Positions 17,644-27,352 are shown, counted from the first letter of the stretch. The stretch is DNA of 64,000 nt from Burkholderia stabilis (GCF_001742165.1 NZ_CP016442.1:1798001-1862000), one strand, 5' to 3'. Notes: generated from the sequence alone by a model not told the origin. A program made the numbers and translations.

Positions 17644-19575
17644 TCACGGCTTCAATACCGCGTCGAGCGCGCCGCGCAATGCGTTGGTCAGCAGCAGCGC
17701 CTGCGCGCGCGCAAGATCGTCGCGGGTCACGACGCGTTCCGTCGCGCCGAATGCCGGGTCGTCGAGCAGCACGCCGCGCATCACGCCCGGCAGCACGCCG
17801 GACGCCAGCGGCGGCGTCACCCACTGGCCGTCGAGCTTCACGAACAGGTTCGAGCGCCCGCCTTCCGTCACCTCGCCGCGCTCGTTGACGAACAGCATGT
17901 CGAACCCGCCGAGCGCCTCCGCCGCCTGCCACGCGCGATCGTATTCGGCGCGGCGCGTCGTCTTGTGCAGCAGCAGCGCATCGCTCGCGCGAGTCGGCGC
18001 GAAGCCGTGCTCCGACGCCAGCAGCACGCCGATCGGGCCCGCCGGCAACGGCTTGAGCGGCGCCGCCGTGATCTCGACCGTACCGTCCTTCGCGAGCGCG
18101 AGCTTCATCCGGTATGCGCCGTCGCCGTCGAGCGCCGCGCAGCGCGCGTCGATCTCGCGGCGCAACGCATCGGTGTCGAAGCGGAAGCCGAACGCATCCG
18201 CGCTGCGCTGCAGCCGCGCGAGATGACGATCGAGATGCCGGATGCCGTCCGCGCGCGTGGCGGCGGTCGTTTCGAACAACTGGAAGCCGGGGTCGGCATC
18301 CGTCAGGAATCGCGCTTTCAATTCGCACTCCGCATATTCGTCGGCTGCGATGCTGTCGAGCACGATGCCCGCGCCGACACCCATCGTGCCGCGACGCCGG
18401 CCGGCAGTTGCCGCTGCCGCGTCGAGTGCTTCGATATCGGCGCCGGTCGCGCCTTCGCCGCCAGCATCAAGCGTCAGCGTGCGGATCGCGACCGACAGGC
18501 AGAAATCGCCGCAACCGGCCGCGCGATTGCCTGACGCACCGGGATCGGCACTTTCGTCCGGCGCGTCGAGCCAGCCGATCGCGCCCGTATAGAGCCCGCG
18601 CGGCGTCGACTCGATCGCATCGATCAGTTGCATCGTCCGGTACTTCGGCGCGCCCGTGATCGATCCGCACGGAAACAGCGCGCGCAGCATCTGTGCGAAC
18701 GTCGTGCCGTCGCGCCAGCCGGCCTCGACCGTCGACGTCATCTGCCACACCGACGCATACGGCTCGACGGAGAACAGCGCCGGCACACGGACCGTACCGG
18801 TGCGCGCGATCCGCGACACGTCGTTGCGCAGCAGGTCGACGATCATCACGTTTTCCGCGCGGTTCTTCGGATCGCTCGCGAGGAACGCGGCTGCCGCCGC
18901 ATCTTCACGGGGATCGGCCGAACGCGGCGCGGTGCCCTTCATCGGCCGCGCGCGCAGCACGTCGCCGTGTTTCTCGACGAACAGCTCCGGCGAACACGAC
19001 ACGACCCACTCGCCGCCGGGCAGCGCGATCAGCGCGCCGTAGCGCACCGGCTGGCGCGCGCGCAGCCGCCGGTACAGCGCGAGCGGCGTGCCGAATACGT
19101 CGAAATTCAGCCGGTACGTGTAGTTGACCTGATACGAATCGCCTGCACGCAGCGCGTCGTGCACCGCGCCGATCGCCGCGTCGAACGCGGCGCGCGTGAC
19201 GCTCTTCTCGACATGCGCGACGCCCGCGATCGACGGCGCGCCGCCATCGCCGCCGCCGTCCTGCCGCGCGAGCCACGCGTCGACTTCGTCGCGCGACAGG
19301 CGCTCGCAGCGCGCATACAGCAAAAAGCGCAGCGGGGCATGGCCCGGCTGCGCCCGTTGCAGGTTGCGTCCGAATTCGTAATCGCCGACGACCACCGCAT
19401 GCAGCCCGTCGCGCAGGTCCTGCGCCACCGCCGCATCGATTTCGTCGAGCCGCGCCGGGTCCGCGCACCTGCGTTCGCGCACGAAACCCGAATACAAACG
19501 ACTCGACCGCGCGGACGCGGTCGAGTCGCAATCGTCCAAGAGCGCGAACGACGCGCTCTCGCTGCCTTCAGTCAT
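17644..19575 (-). CDS. pabB: Fused aminodeoxychorismate synthase component I / aminodeoxychorismate lyase
   Basis: Two folate-branch enzymes in one 643-aa chain. Residues 1 to about 420 are PabB-like: [44 protein letters not shown] (split here from [10 protein letters not shown]) and [11 protein letters not shown], the chorismate-binding signature. From about 430 the chain becomes a class IV PLP enzyme like PabC, with [15 protein letters not shown] holding the catalytic Lys and [15 protein letters not shown] holding the conserved Glu. Together with a PabA glutaminase it would turn chorismate into p-aminobenzoate. It starts four bp after dnaJ and so is likely the last gene of the heat-shock operon. 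Confidence 0.93.
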   Translation of the reverse strand: MTEGSESASFALLDDCDSTASARSSRLYSGFVRERRCADPARLDEIDAAVAQDLRDGLHAVVVGDYEFGRNLQRAQPGHAPLRFLLYARCERLSRDEVDAWLARQDGGGDGGAPSIAGVAHVEKSVTRAAFDAAIGAVHDALRAGDSYQVNYTYRLNFDVFGTPLALYRRLRARQPVRYGALIALPGGEWVVSCSPELFVEKHGDVLRARPMKGTAPRSADPREDAAAAAFLASDPKNRAENVMIVDLLRNDVSRIARTGTVRVPALFSVEPYASVWQMTSTVEAGWRDGTTFAQMLRALFPCGSITGAPKYRTMQLIDAIESTPRGLYTGAIGWLDAPDESADPGASGNRAAGCGDFCLSVAIRTLTLDAGGEGATGADIEALDAAAATAGRRRGTMGVGAGIVLDSIAADEYAECELKARFLTDADPGFQLFETTAATRADGIRHLDRHLARLQRSADAFGFRFDTDALRREIDARCAALDGDGAYRMKLALAKDGTVEITAAPLKPLPAGPIGVLLASEHGFAPTRASDALLLHKTTRRAEYDRAWQAAEALGGFDMLFVNERGEVTEGGRSNLFVKLDGQWVTPPLASGVLPGVMRGVLLDDPAFGATERVVTRDDLARAQALLLTNALRGALDAVLKP

Positions 19576-19579
19576 GCCA

Positions 19580-20716
19580 TTACTCGAAGAAGCTCTTCAC
19601 ACGGTCGAACCAGCTCTTGCTCTGCGGGCTGTGACGCGCGCCGCCCTCGGCCAGCGACTTCTCGAACTGCTTGAGCAGGTCGCGCTGGTGGTCGGTCAGC
19701 TTCACGGGCGTCTCGACCTGCACGTGCACGTACAGATCGCCCGCGATGCTCGAACGCAGCCCCTTGATGCCCTTGCCGCGCAGACGGAACGTCTTGCCCG
19801 ACTGCGTGCCTTCCGGCACTGGGAACGACGCACGGCCGGCCAGCGTCGGCACCTCGATCTCGCCGCCGAGCGCGGCGGTCGTGAACGGGATCGGCATCTG
19901 GCAATGGAGATCGTCGCCGTCGCGCTCGAACACCGAGTGCGGCTTGATGTGGATCTCGACGTACAGGTCGCCCGGCGGCCCGCCGTTGATGCCCGGCTCG
20001 CCGTTGCCGGCCGAGCGGATCCGCATCCCGTCGTCGATCCCGGCCGGGATCTTCACTTCGAGCGTCTTGGTCTCCTTCACCTTCCCCGACCCGTGGCAAT
20101 GCACGCACGGCTCGGGGATGTAGGTGCCCGTGCCGTGGCACTTCGGGCAGGTCTGCTGGATGCTGAAGAAGCCCTGCGACATGCGCACCGTGCCCTGGCC
20201 ATGACAGGTCGGGCAGGTTTCCGGCTTCGTGCCGGGCTTCGCGCCCGACCCGTGGCACACCTCGCACGACACCCAGCTCGGCACGCGGATCTGCGTGTCG
20301 TAGCCGTGCGCGGCCTGCTCGAGCGTGATTTCCATGCTGTAGCGCAGGTCGGCGCCGCGGTACACCTGCGGGCCGCCGCGGCCGCCGCGCGCGGCACCGC
20401 CCGCGGCCTGGCCGAAGATGTCGCCGAAAATATCGCCGAACGCATCCGCGAAGCCGCCGAAGCCCTGTGCGCCCGCACCGCCCATGTTCGGATCGACGCC
20501 CGCGTGGCCGTACTGGTCGTACGCGGCCCGCTTCTGGCTGTCCGACAGCATTTCGTAGGCTTCCTTCACCTCCTTGAAATGCTCTTCCGCATCCTTGTTG
20601 TCCGGATTGCGGTCAGGGTGATACTTCATCGCAAGCTTGCGATATGCCTTCTTGATTTCGTCGTCGCTCGCATTCTTCGCGACGCCCAGAACCTCGTAGT
20701 AATCCCGTTTCGCCAT
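19580..20716 (-). CDS. dnaJ: Chaperone DnaJ (Hsp40)
   Basis: Co-chaperone that delivers clients to DnaK and stimulates its ATPase. The J domain occupies residues 1-70 with YYEVLGV and the catalytic HPD in [12 protein letters not shown] Gly/Phe-rich stretch (about 75-125, [16 protein letters not shown]) follows, then four zinc-binding repeats: [24 protein letters not shown] and CVHCHGSG. The C-terminal substrate-binding domains are complete (378 aa; E. coli 376). It lies 266 bp downstream of dnaK with a GC-rich hairpin between, so its level may be lower than DnaK's. pabBC follows four bp later. Confidence 0.98.
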   Translation of the reverse strand: MAKRDYYEVLGVAKNASDDEIKKAYRKLAMKYHPDRNPDNKDAEEHFKEVKEAYEMLSDSQKRAAYDQYGHAGVDPNMGGAGAQGFGGFADAFGDIFGDIFGQAAGGAARGGRGGPQVYRGADLRYSMEITLEQAAHGYDTQIRVPSWVSCEVCHGSGAKPGTKPETCPTCHGQGTVRMSQGFFSIQQTCPKCHGTGTYIPEPCVHCHGSGKVKETKTLEVKIPAGIDDGMRIRSAGNGEPGINGGPPGDLYVEIHIKPHSVFERDGDDLHCQMPIPFTTAALGGEIEVPTLAGRASFPVPEGTQSGKTFRLRGKGIKGLRSSIAGDLYVHVQVETPVKLTDHQRDLLKQFEKSLAEGGARHSPQSKSWFDRVKSFFE

Positions 20717-20935
20717 ATCGATTCACTGTGCCGCCACGCATCGCGCACGCGGCGGCTCCTTTCGCCTGCAGTAAAGTCTCTCGACTCGTCTGGCGCTACG
20801 CCCGTCCGCGGACGGCTCGCGCAGCACCCGCCAAAAAACAAATGTGCCCGGAGGGCCGCGAAGCCCGCCAGGCGTGGAGTCGATCCGGCCATCCGGAAGG
20901 AAAGACAGACCGCTTTTCAACCGCCAGTCAGTCGC

Positions 20936-20959
20936 GCCGCGCGCGTTTCAGCGCGCGGC
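20936..20959. other. GC-rich hairpin between dnaK and dnaJ
   Basis: GCCGCGCGC (20936-20944) and GCGCGCGGC (20951-20959) form a 9-bp stem with a 6-nt loop, 24 bp after the dnaK stop in the leftward direction. No U-tract follows, so it is more likely a partial terminator or 3'-end stabiliser than a full stop. The rest of the 266-bp dnaK-dnaJ gap shows no gene. Confidence 0.55.
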
Positions 20960-20982
20960 GTGCGGTGCCGTTGCAACCCGGC

Positions 20983-22935
20983 TCAGTCCTTCTTCACTTC
21001 CTTGAACTCGGCGTCGACGACGTCGTCGGCAGCCTGCTGCGCACCGCCCGCGTGGGCCGCGCCTTCCGCTGCACCCGCCGCGCCGGCAGCACCTGCCTGC
21101 TGGGCCTGCATGTCGGCGTACATCTTCTCGCCGAGCTTCTGCGAAACCTTGCCGAGTTCCTCGACCTTCGCGTCGATCGCCGCCTTGTCGGCCGACGTGT
21201 CCTTCAGCACTTCCTCGAGCGACTTCAGCGCCGCTTCGATCGCTTCCTTCTCGCCCGCGTCCAGCTTGTCGCCGTACTCGGTGAGCGCCTTCTTCGTGCT
21301 GTGGACCAGCGCGTCGCCCTGGTTGCGCGAATCAGCCAGCTCGCGCAGCTTGTGGTCTTCCGCTGCGTTCGCTTCCGCGTCCTTGATCATCTGGTCGATT
21401 TCAGCCTCGGACAGACCCGAGTTGGCCTTGATCGTGATCTTGTTTTCCTTGCCGGTCGCCTTGTCCTTCGCGCCGACGTGCAGGATGCCGTTCGCGTCGA
21501 TGTCGAAGGTCACTTCGATCTGCGGCACGCCGCGCGGTGCGGGCGGGATGCCTTCGAGGTTGAACTCGCCGAGCAGCTTGTTGCCTGCCGCCATTTCGCG
21601 TTCGCCCTGGAACACCTTGATCGTCACGGCGCCCTGATTGTCGTCCGCCGTCGAGTACACCTGGGCGTGCTTCGTCGGGATCGTCGTGTTCTTGTTGATC
21701 ATCTTCGTCATCACGCCGCCGAGCGTCTCGATGCCGAGCGACAGCGGGGTCACGTCGAGCAGCAGCACGTCCTTGCGGTCGCCCGACAGCACCTGGCCCT
21801 GGATCGCCGCGCCAACCGCGACGGCTTCGTCCGGGTTCACGTCACGGCGCGGATCCTTGCCGAAGAACTCCTTCACCTTCTCCAGCACCTTCGGCATGCG
21901 GGTCTGGCCGCCGACCAGGATCACGTCGTCGATGTCCGACACCTTGACGCCTGCGTCCTTGATCGCGATGCGGCACGGCTCGATCGTGCGCTCGACCAGA
22001 TCCTCGACCAGCGCTTCCAGCTTCGCGCGGGTGATCTTCAGGTTCAAGTGCTTCGGGCCCGACGCGTCCGCCGTGATGTACGGCAGGTTGATTTCGGTCT
22101 GCTGGCCCGACGACAGTTCGATCTTCGCCTTTTCAGCGGCTTCCTTCAGGCGCTGCAGCGCGAGCACGTCCTTCGACAGGTCGACGCCCTGCTCCTTCTT
22201 GAACTCGCCGATGATGTAATCGATGATGCGCTGGTCGAAGTCCTCGCCACCGAGGAACGTGTCGCCGTTGGTCGACAGCACTTCGAACTGCATTTCGCCG
22301 TCGACGTCCGCGATCTCGATGATCGACACGTCGAACGTGCCGCCGCCGAGGTCATACACGGCGATCTTGCGGTCGCCCTTCTCGACCTTGTCGAGACCGA
22401 ACGCGAGCGCGGCTGCCGTCGGCTCGTTGATGATCCGCTTGACTTCGAGGCCCGCGATACGGCCGGCGTCCTTGGTCGCCTGGCGCTGGCTGTCGTTGAA
22501 GTACGCCGGCACCGTGATCACGGCTTCCGTGACCGGCTCGCCGAGGTAGTCTTCGGCCGTCTTCTTCATCTTGCGCAGCACTTCCGCCGAAACCTGCGGC
22601 GGCGCGAGCTTCTCGCCGTGCGCCTCGACCCATGCGTCGCCGTTGTCGGCCTTGACGATCGCGTACGGCATCAGGCCGATGTCCTTCTGGACTTCCTTCT
22701 CTTCGAAGCGGCGGCCGATCAGGCGCTTCACCGCGAACAGCGTGTTCTTCGGGTTGGTCACCGACTGACGCTTGGCCGGCGCGCCGACGAGCACTTCGTT
22801 GTCGTCCATGTAGGCGATGATCGACGGCGTGGTGCGCGCGCCTTCCGAGTTCTCGATGACCTTGACCTGGTTGCCTTCCATGATGGCGACGCACGAGTTC
22901 GTGGTGCCGAGGTCAATACCGATGATCTTTCCCAT
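20983..22935 (-). CDS. dnaK: Chaperone DnaK (Hsp70)
   Basis: ATP-driven general chaperone. The chain starts [20 protein letters not shown] (phosphate-1 motif), has the Hsp70 signatures [15 protein letters not shown] and [11 protein letters not shown], the linker-proximal [14 protein letters not shown], and ends in a Gly/Ala/Gln-rich lid tail with [14 protein letters not shown]. 650 aa, normal length (E. coli 638). It belongs to the grpE-trx-dnaK-dnaJ-pabBC series and has its own sigma-32-like promoter about 90-117 bp upstream, plus a strong hairpin in the leader. No CIRCE element is visible, so HrcA is unlikely to control it directly. Confidence 0.99.
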   Translation of the reverse strand: MGKIIGIDLGTTNSCVAIMEGNQVKVIENSEGARTTPSIIAYMDDNEVLVGAPAKRQSVTNPKNTLFAVKRLIGRRFEEKEVQKDIGLMPYAIVKADNGDAWVEAHGEKLAPPQVSAEVLRKMKKTAEDYLGEPVTEAVITVPAYFNDSQRQATKDAGRIAGLEVKRIINEPTAAALAFGLDKVEKGDRKIAVYDLGGGTFDVSIIEIADVDGEMQFEVLSTNGDTFLGGEDFDQRIIDYIIGEFKKEQGVDLSKDVLALQRLKEAAEKAKIELSSGQQTEINLPYITADASGPKHLNLKITRAKLEALVEDLVERTIEPCRIAIKDAGVKVSDIDDVILVGGQTRMPKVLEKVKEFFGKDPRRDVNPDEAVAVGAAIQGQVLSGDRKDVLLLDVTPLSLGIETLGGVMTKMINKNTTIPTKHAQVYSTADDNQGAVTIKVFQGEREMAAGNKLLGEFNLEGIPPAPRGVPQIEVTFDIDANGILHVGAKDKATGKENKITIKANSGLSEAEIDQMIKDAEANAAEDHKLRELADSRNQGDALVHSTKKALTEYGDKLDAGEKEAIEAALKSLEEVLKDTSADKAAIDAKVEELGKVSQKLGEKMYADMQAQQAGAAGAAGAAEGAAHAGGAQQAADDVVDAEFKEVKKD

Positions 22936-22967
22936 TTTTTCCTAATCTCCAGAAATGCTTGTTTGCT

Positions 22968-23001
22968 GCGCGAAACCCCGCGTTTTTGGGCGGTTTCGCG
23001 C
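22968..23001. other. Stem-loop in the dnaK leader
   Basis: GCGCGAAACC (22968-22977) and GGTTTCGCGC (22992-23001) form a perfect 10-bp stem with a 14-nt loop. It lies 32 nt upstream of the dnaK ATG and downstream of the putative sigma-32 promoter, so it would be in the 5' UTR. Confidence 0.65.
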
Positions 23002-23024
23002 GCCAGAATTCAACTCTGTTCCCG

Positions 23025-23052
23025 AAATGCGTCCGTCCGGTCCGTTTTCAAG
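23025..23052 (-). promoter_or_regulatory. Sigma-32-like promoter of dnaK
   Basis: Read on the minus strand: CTTGAAA (23052-23046), 12 nt, then GACGCATTT (23033-23025), close to the heat-shock consensus CTTGAAA and CCCATnT. Located between the thioredoxin-like gene and dnaK. Confidence 0.68.
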
Positions 23053-23083
23053 ACCCGACGAGCGATGCGGATATTAAATTTTT

Positions 23084-23512
23084 TCAATCGCCGCCGGCCA
23101 GCGGATCGCCAGGTGCCGGATCATGCCCGGCCGCCGCGGCGATCTTCCCGCGCGCCGCCGAAACGGCCGCCTGGAACTGCCCGAGGCCATGCCAGCCGGT
23201 CGCGCGGCCCAGACGCTTGCCGCGGTGGAAGAAGAACCACGTCGGCACGCCATGCAGCCCGAAGCGGCGCCCCAGCTCGGCGTGTTCGTACACGTTGCAA
23301 TGGAACCACTTCAGATCCAGCGCGCGAATCGCGTCGGGCTGGGCGAGCATCGACTTCTTCGCAATCTCGCAGTTGAAGCAGTCGACGCCCCAGAAGAACA
23401 CCACCGCAAGCGCGTCGCCCGCACCCTCGATGCCTGCATCGAACGTGTCGGGGGCCAGCGCCTGCATCCCGAACGCGTCGAACGCGGCCGGATCGACGCC
23501 GGCGGGAACCAT
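23084..23512 (-). CDS. Thioredoxin-family protein of the dnaK operon
   Basis: A 142-aa protein with one thioredoxin fold and the redox motif WGVDCFNCEIAK (C-F-N-C, about residue 45). The cis-proline segment is present as HGVPTWFFFHRGKRLGRATGW. No signal peptide is seen, so it should act in the cytoplasm. The C-X-X-C dipeptide Phe-Asn differs from the Gly-Pro of housekeeping thioredoxin and from the Pro-His of DsbA, so its redox partner is unknown. It lies 10 bp after grpE and 148 bp before dnaK on the same strand, so a role in handling oxidised or stressed proteins is a reasonable inference. The C-terminal Ala/Gly/Pro tail is low complexity. Confidence 0.85.
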   Translation of the reverse strand: MVPAGVDPAAFDAFGMQALAPDTFDAGIEGAGDALAVVFFWGVDCFNCEIAKKSMLAQPDAIRALDLKWFHCNVYEHAELGRRFGLHGVPTWFFFHRGKRLGRATGWHGLGQFQAAVSAARGKIAAAAGHDPAPGDPLAGGD

Positions 23513-23522
23513 CGCGACGGCC

Positions 23523-24068
23523 TTACTTCGGCTGCGCGACGGTGACGAGCGCCGGACGCAGCACGCGGTCAGCGATCGTATAGCCCTTTTGCAGCACCGC
23601 GACGACGGTGTTCGGCTCCTGCTCGGCCGGCACCATCGAAATCGCCTGGTGCTGGTGCGGATCGAACTTCTCGCCGACCGGGTTGATCGCGACGACGCGG
23701 CCCTTCTCGAGCGCGTTCGTCAGCTGGCGCAGCGTCAGCTCGATGCCTTCGCGCACCTTGACGATATCGCCGGACGTGTCGCTGACGGCCGCTTCCAGGC
23801 TGTCCAGCACGGGCAGCAGGTGCTCCGCGAAGCCTTCGATCGCGAACTTGTGCGCCTTCGAGACATCGTCCTGCGCGCGGCGGCGGACGTTCTCGGTTTC
23901 GGCCTTCGCCCGCAGGAAGCTCTCCTGCAGCTCGGCGACCTTGGCTTGAGCCTCCGCGAGCGCCGCGTCGGCAGCTTCGGCGGCGGGTGCGGCGCCTTGC
24001 GCCGCCTGCTTCTCGCTGCCGATGTCGTCGGCCGATTGGGTAGCCGGGTTCTCTTGCGTGTTTTCCAT
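23523..24068 (-). CDS. grpE: Nucleotide exchange factor GrpE
   Basis: Dimeric factor that releases ADP from DnaK. The 181-aa protein has an Ala/Gln-rich disordered N-terminus (about 1-45), a long coiled-coil helix ([28 protein letters not shown]) described here only by its ends at about 43 and 70, and a C-terminal beta domain ending [18 protein letters not shown], the GrpE signature. First gene of the leftward heat-shock series, 10 bp before the thioredoxin-like gene. A sigma-32-like promoter lies about 80-110 bp upstream. Confidence 0.97.
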   Translation of the reverse strand: MENTQENPATQSADDIGSEKQAAQGAAPAAEAADAALAEAQAKVAELQESFLRAKAETENVRRRAQDDVSKAHKFAIEGFAEHLLPVLDSLEAAVSDTSGDIVKVREGIELTLRQLTNALEKGRVVAINPVGEKFDPHQHQAISMVPAEQEPNTVVAVLQKGYTIADRVLRPALVTVAQPK

Positions 24069-24149
24069 GTCGCTGAAAGTCGATTAGAGGTTGAAGCCAA
24101 ATCGGCAACGCCGGACCGTATACCCGGCGACACCGCACATTGTTGGTGC

Positions 24150-24177
24150 AAATAAGGGCGAAAACTGCGATTTCAAG
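24150..24177 (-). promoter_or_regulatory. Sigma-32-like promoter of grpE
   Basis: On the minus strand CTTGAAA (24177-24171) is followed after 12 nt by CCCTTATTT (24158-24150), an excellent match in sequence and spacing to RpoH promoters. Transcription would begin near 24143, giving a leader of about 75 nt for grpE. The rest of the 353-bp gap 24069-24421 shows no gene. Confidence 0.82.
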
Positions 24178-24421
24178 AGGGTTATTCGCCGGCATTCTCC
24201 AATGCCGCGAAACAACCGCGCGTCTCGCCGGTGCATGCGTCGCAGCGTTCCCCAAAGCGGGCGAAACGGCCTGTAACAACGCTTACCCGGCAAGTACTAG
24301 CTCGTCACAGCGCGGCTGCACTACACTCCACTCAAGCGTCGGAAAAGCGTGTTTACCCTAGCTGACCGTCGCCTTACATCCACCTGGCGCCATTTTCACC
24401 CGTCTTCTCGAGGGGAGTACC

Positions 24422-24583
24422 GTGAAACTGACCTTTGCGATATCGGTGGTCGCGCTGGTACTCATTGCCGGCACCACTACCATCTGCCTGTCGGGAGCCG
24501 TCACCGACCGCACGACCGAATACGGAAGCGCGCGGGCGACGTTCGACCAGATGTTCAGCTCCCACCAGAAAATCTGTCGATGA
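24422..24583 (+). CDS. Small predicted membrane or secreted protein (53 aa)
   Basis: A GTG-started frame of 53 codons, with AGGGGAG directly upstream. The product begins MKLTFAISVVALVLIAGTTT, a Lys followed by a hydrophobic run like a membrane anchor or signal peptide, with a Cys at 22 that is not in a clear lipobox; the remainder is polar and ends SSHQKICR. It overlaps the 3' end of the convergent hslR gene by 29 bp. No family is recognised. The combination of a ribosome binding site and a clean hydrophobic segment supports it, but small size leaves real doubt. Confidence 0.45.
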   Translation: MKLTFAISVVALVLIAGTTTICLSGAVTDRTTEYGSARATFDQMFSSHQKICR

Positions 24584-24962
24584 TGCGCCGGTCGCGCTTC
24601 GTCGGCCGGCCGTGCAGTTCGGCCGCCGGCTCGCGATACGTGCGGCGGCGCTCCAGTTCGGCGAGCCGCGCGGCCCGCCCCGCTTCCGTTTCCTCGTAAA
24701 GCGTCTGCGCGACGCTCGCGGGCCCGCGGACGTCGCACACACCAAGCACGGCAATGTGCCAGACGATGCCGTCGATCGCAATCTCGACCTCGTCGCCGAC
24801 GCGCACTTCCTTCGCCGGCTTGATCGCCGCGCCACCGATCTTCACGTGCCCCTTGTCGACCGCGTCGGTCGCGAGCGAGCGCGTCTTGAAGAACCGGGCC
24901 GCCCACAGCCATTTGTCGATGCGCAGCTTCGCGCCCGGTTCCGTCGAAATCTTGTAGTTCAT
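24555..24962 (-). CDS. hslR: S4-domain RNA-binding protein, Hsp15 (HslR) type
   Basis: Small RNA-binding protein; in E. coli Hsp15 binds 50S subunits carrying stalled peptidyl-tRNA. The S4 domain spans residues 13-60: LRIDKWLWAARFFKTRSLA then GHVKIGGAAIKPAKEVRVGDEVEI. The C-terminal region is basic (ELERRRTYREPAAELHGRPTKRDRR). 135 aa, as in the family. Its ATG at 24962 is preceded by GGAGG that belongs to an upstream repeat unit, and a two-base TGAC junction links it to a repeat-derived mini-cistron. hemH lies upstream on the same strand. Confidence 0.93.
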   Translation of the reverse strand: MNYKISTEPGAKLRIDKWLWAARFFKTRSLATDAVDKGHVKIGGAAIKPAKEVRVGDEVEIAIDGIVWHIAVLGVCDVRGPASVAQTLYEETEAGRAARLAELERRRTYREPAAELHGRPTKRDRRIIDRFSGGS

Positions 24963-24963
24963 G

Positions 24964-25128
24964 TCAGCCTCCGCCGGGCCGCCCCAAGGGGGCTGACCGC
25001 CCCCGCGGGGGCAGCGAACGAAGTGAGCGTGGGGGTCGTTTCATCTCAGCCTCCGCCGGGCCGCCCCAAGGAGGCTGACCGCTCCCACGGGGGGCAGCGA
25101 ACAAAGTGAGCGTGGGGATCGTTTCATC
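24964..25128 (-). repeat. Two tandem copies of an 82-83 bp GC-rich repeat between hemH and hslR
   Basis: Copy 1 (24964-25045, 82 bp) and copy 2 (25046-25128, 83 bp) share nearly all bases, with differences mostly in C/G runs. Read leftwards, each copy starts ATGAAACGA and ends GGCGGAGGCTGA, so each contains an open mini-frame (28 codons from 25127, 26 codons from 25044) and supplies a GGAGG for the next start. The hemH TGA, the first mini-frame, the second mini-frame (ATGA overlap) and hslR (TGA-C-ATG) are thus linked end to end. The unit resembles GC-rich repeats dispersed in Burkholderiales genomes (from memory). Confidence 0.9.
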
Positions 25129-26193
25129 TCAGCTCACCGTTTCGGGCTGCGCGGCCTTGACGGGCCAGCCCTGCAGATTCTCGGCGACGATCTCGCCGAC
25201 CGCACCGATCCACGCGGGCGCACCGTTCAGGCACGGAATGCGGTGGAACGCCTTGCCACCGCCGGCGAGGAATTCGTCGCGCACTTCCATCCCGATCTCC
25301 TCGATCGTCTCCAGACAGTCGGCCGTGAAGCCGGGGCAGAACACGTCGGCCCGCCGCACACCGGCCTCGCCGAACTCGCGCAGCGTCGGCGCGGTGTACG
25401 GCTGCAGCCATTCGGCCTTGCCGAAGCGCGACTGGAAGGTGACGCGGCATTCGGTCGTCGACAGCCCGAGCGCGGCCATCAGCAGCGCGCCCGTCTGCTG
25501 GCACTGGTCGTGATAGGGATCGCCGAGATCGAGCGTGCGCTTCGGCACGCCGTGAAAGCTCAGCACGAGCTTGTCGCCGGCCGCGAAGTCGGGCCGGCCG
25601 TGCTGCGCCCAATATTGGCGCACCTGCTCGGCAAGCGCATGGATATAGGCCGGATGGTCGGCATAGTGCCGCACCGTACGCACCTCCGGCTGGTTGCGCA
25701 TGCGCGCGAGCGCGTCGAAGGCGGCGTCGAAGGCGGTGGCCGTGGTCGACGCCGAGTATTGCGGATACATCGGCATCAGCAGCACGCGCTCGACGCCCAA
25801 GCGCTTGAACTGCGCGAGCGCGTGCGCAATGTTCGGGCTGCCGTAGCGCATCGCGTAATCGACCAGCACGTGATAGCCGTTCGACGTGAGCAGGTGCCGC
25901 ACGCCGTCGGTCTGGCGCTCGGTATGCACGCGCAACGGCGAGCCCTCGGGCATCCACACGGCCGCGTATTTCTTCGCGGACGCGCGGCCGCGCAGCGGCA
26001 GGATCAGCGTGCGCAGCAGCACCTGCCAGACGGCCTGCGGAATTTCGACGACGCGCGGATCCGACAGGAATTCGGCCAGATAGCGCCGCACGGCGCGCGG
26101 CGTGGGGGCGTCGGGCGTGCCGAGATTGATCAGCAGCACGCCGATGCGATGGGCGGCCGCGATACTCGAAGGCGGCTCAAGATCGAAACGCAT
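25129..26193 (-). CDS. hemH: Ferrochelatase
   Basis: Inserts ferrous iron into protoporphyrin IX at the inner face of the membrane, the last step of protohaem synthesis. Motifs include [22 protein letters not shown] at the N-terminus, the catalytic His region [17 protein letters not shown], and [22 protein letters not shown] with the conserved Glu. The ATG at 26193 gives 354 aa, the usual length. An in-frame TTG at 26235 is rejected because it coincides with a TATAAT -10 box and would lie before the transcription start. Downstream it is joined through the repeat to hslR. Confidence 0.95.
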   Translation of the reverse strand: MRFDLEPPSSIAAAHRIGVLLINLGTPDAPTPRAVRRYLAEFLSDPRVVEIPQAVWQVLLRTLILPLRGRASAKKYAAVWMPEGSPLRVHTERQTDGVRHLLTSNGYHVLVDYAMRYGSPNIAHALAQFKRLGVERVLLMPMYPQYSASTTATAFDAAFDALARMRNQPEVRTVRHYADHPAYIHALAEQVRQYWAQHGRPDFAAGDKLVLSFHGVPKRTLDLGDPYHDQCQQTGALLMAALGLSTTECRVTFQSRFGKAEWLQPYTAPTLREFGEAGVRRADVFCPGFTADCLETIEEIGMEVRDEFLAGGGKAFHRIPCLNGAPAWIGAVGEIVAENLQGWPVKAAQPETVS

Positions 26194-26234
26194 GGGCAAG
26201 AACGTGCTCTGGGCACGGGACCGGACGGCTCTCA

Positions 26235-26240
26235 ATTATA
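26235..26240 (-). promoter_or_regulatory. -10 box of hemH
   Basis: Minus-strand TATAAT at 26240-26235, 42 bp before the chosen ATG; transcription would begin near 26228. No convincing -35 is seen. Confidence 0.5.
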
Positions 26241-26329
26241 GCGGGCTGCCTCGTGCCGTTCGGCCGACTGTCGGCGCGTGCGGCACCGCGTCATGATGAC
26301 GGGGCGGGATCGGGCGGGTTCGGCCGGCT

Positions 26330-27352
26330 CTACTGCTGGCTCAGCGTGAGCGACAGCAGGCGCGCGGTGATGTCGACGATCGGAATCACACGGTTGTACG
26401 CCATGCGGGTCGGGCCGATCACGCCGAGCGTGCCGACGATCTGCCCGTTCACCTCGTAAGGCGCGGTGACGACGCTCATTTCCTCGATCGGCACGAGCGT
26501 CGATTCGCCGCCGATGAAGATCTGCACGCCCTGGGCGTGGCTCGACACGTCGAGCAGTTGCAGGAGGCCCGTCTTTTGGTCGAACACGTCGAACAGCTTG
26601 CGCAACCGTGCCATGTCGGAGGAAAGATCCGCCACCTCGAGCAGGTTGCGCTCGCCGGAAATCAGCACGGTGTCCTCGGTGTCGGGCACCTCGGTGCTGG
26701 CCGTCACGGCCGCGTGCATCAGCGTGGTCATGTCGCCGCGCAGCTGGTCGATCTCGTCGCGCAGGCGGCGGCGCACCTCGTCGAACGACAGGCCGGCGAA
26801 ATGCGCGTTGATGTAGTTGGAGGCTTCGGTCAGCTGCGACGGCGAGTAGTCGCGCGGCGTCGCGAGCATCCGGTTCTGCACGTCGCCCTCGGGCGTCACG
26901 ATGATCAGCAGGATGCGCTTGTCCGACAGGCGCATGAACTCGATCTGCTTGAACACGTGGCTGCGGCGCGGCGTCAGCACGACGCCCGCGAACTGCGACA
27001 GGTTCGACAGCACGCTCGCGGCGGCCGCGACCACCCGCTGCTGCGGCTCGCCGGCCTGCAGCGTGTTCTGCACCTGCCGCGCCACGGCCTCGGCGTCGAT
27101 CGGCGCCTCGACCGTCAGCATCGTGTCGACGAACAGGCGATAGCCGCGCGGCGTCGGCACGCGGCCGGCCGACGTGTGCGGGCTCGACACGAGGCCGAGC
27201 TCCTCCAGGTCGGACATCACGTTGCGGATCGTCGCCGGGCTCAGCTCGAGCCCGGAGTAACGGGACAACGTGCGCGAGCCGACTGGCTGACCGTCGGCGA
27301 TATACCGTTCGATCAGGGTTTTCAGGAGGGTTCGTGCGCGAGGATCTAGCAT
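26330..27352 (-). CDS. hrcA: Heat-inducible transcription repressor HrcA
   Basis: Repressor that binds CIRCE elements, typically before groESL, and needs GroEL for folding. The winged helix at residues 1-75 contains [29 protein letters not shown] and [18 protein letters not shown]; the C-terminal GAF-like regions include VLIPIEEM-type and [16 protein letters not shown] motifs near the end. The start at 27352 gives 340 aa, the family length; upstream codons in the same frame look non-coding. It is divergent from nadK and some 3 kb from the dnaK group. No CIRCE repeat is visible in this window, so its target is probably elsewhere. Confidence 0.95.
   Translation of the reverse strand: MLDPRARTLLKTLIERYIADGQPVGSRTLSRYSGLELSPATIRNVMSDLEELGLVSSPHTSAGRVPTPRGYRLFVDTMLTVEAPIDAEAVARQVQNTLQAGEPQQRVVAAAASVLSNLSQFAGVVLTPRRSHVFKQIEFMRLSDKRILLIIVTPEGDVQNRMLATPRDYSPSQLTEASNYINAHFAGLSFDEVRRRLRDEIDQLRGDMTTLMHAAVTASTEVPDTEDTVLISGERNLLEVADLSSDMARLRKLFDVFDQKTGLLQLLDVSSHAQGVQIFIGGESTLVPIEEMSVVTAPYEVNGQIVGTLGVIGPTRMAYNRVIPIVDITARLLSLTLSQQ

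Noticed and set aside
20728..23376. 882-codon rightward frame antisense to dnaK
   Set aside because: DnaK on the other strand is complete with all signatures; the frame is its shadow.
24069..24420. CIRCE element near grpE
   Set aside because: No TTAGCACTC-N9-GAGTGCTAA-like repeat was found; the only convincing element is sigma-32-like.
26193..26235. N-terminal extension of hemH from a TTG at 26235
   Set aside because: The TTG lies in the TATAAT -10 box and the extra residues do not resemble ferrochelatase.
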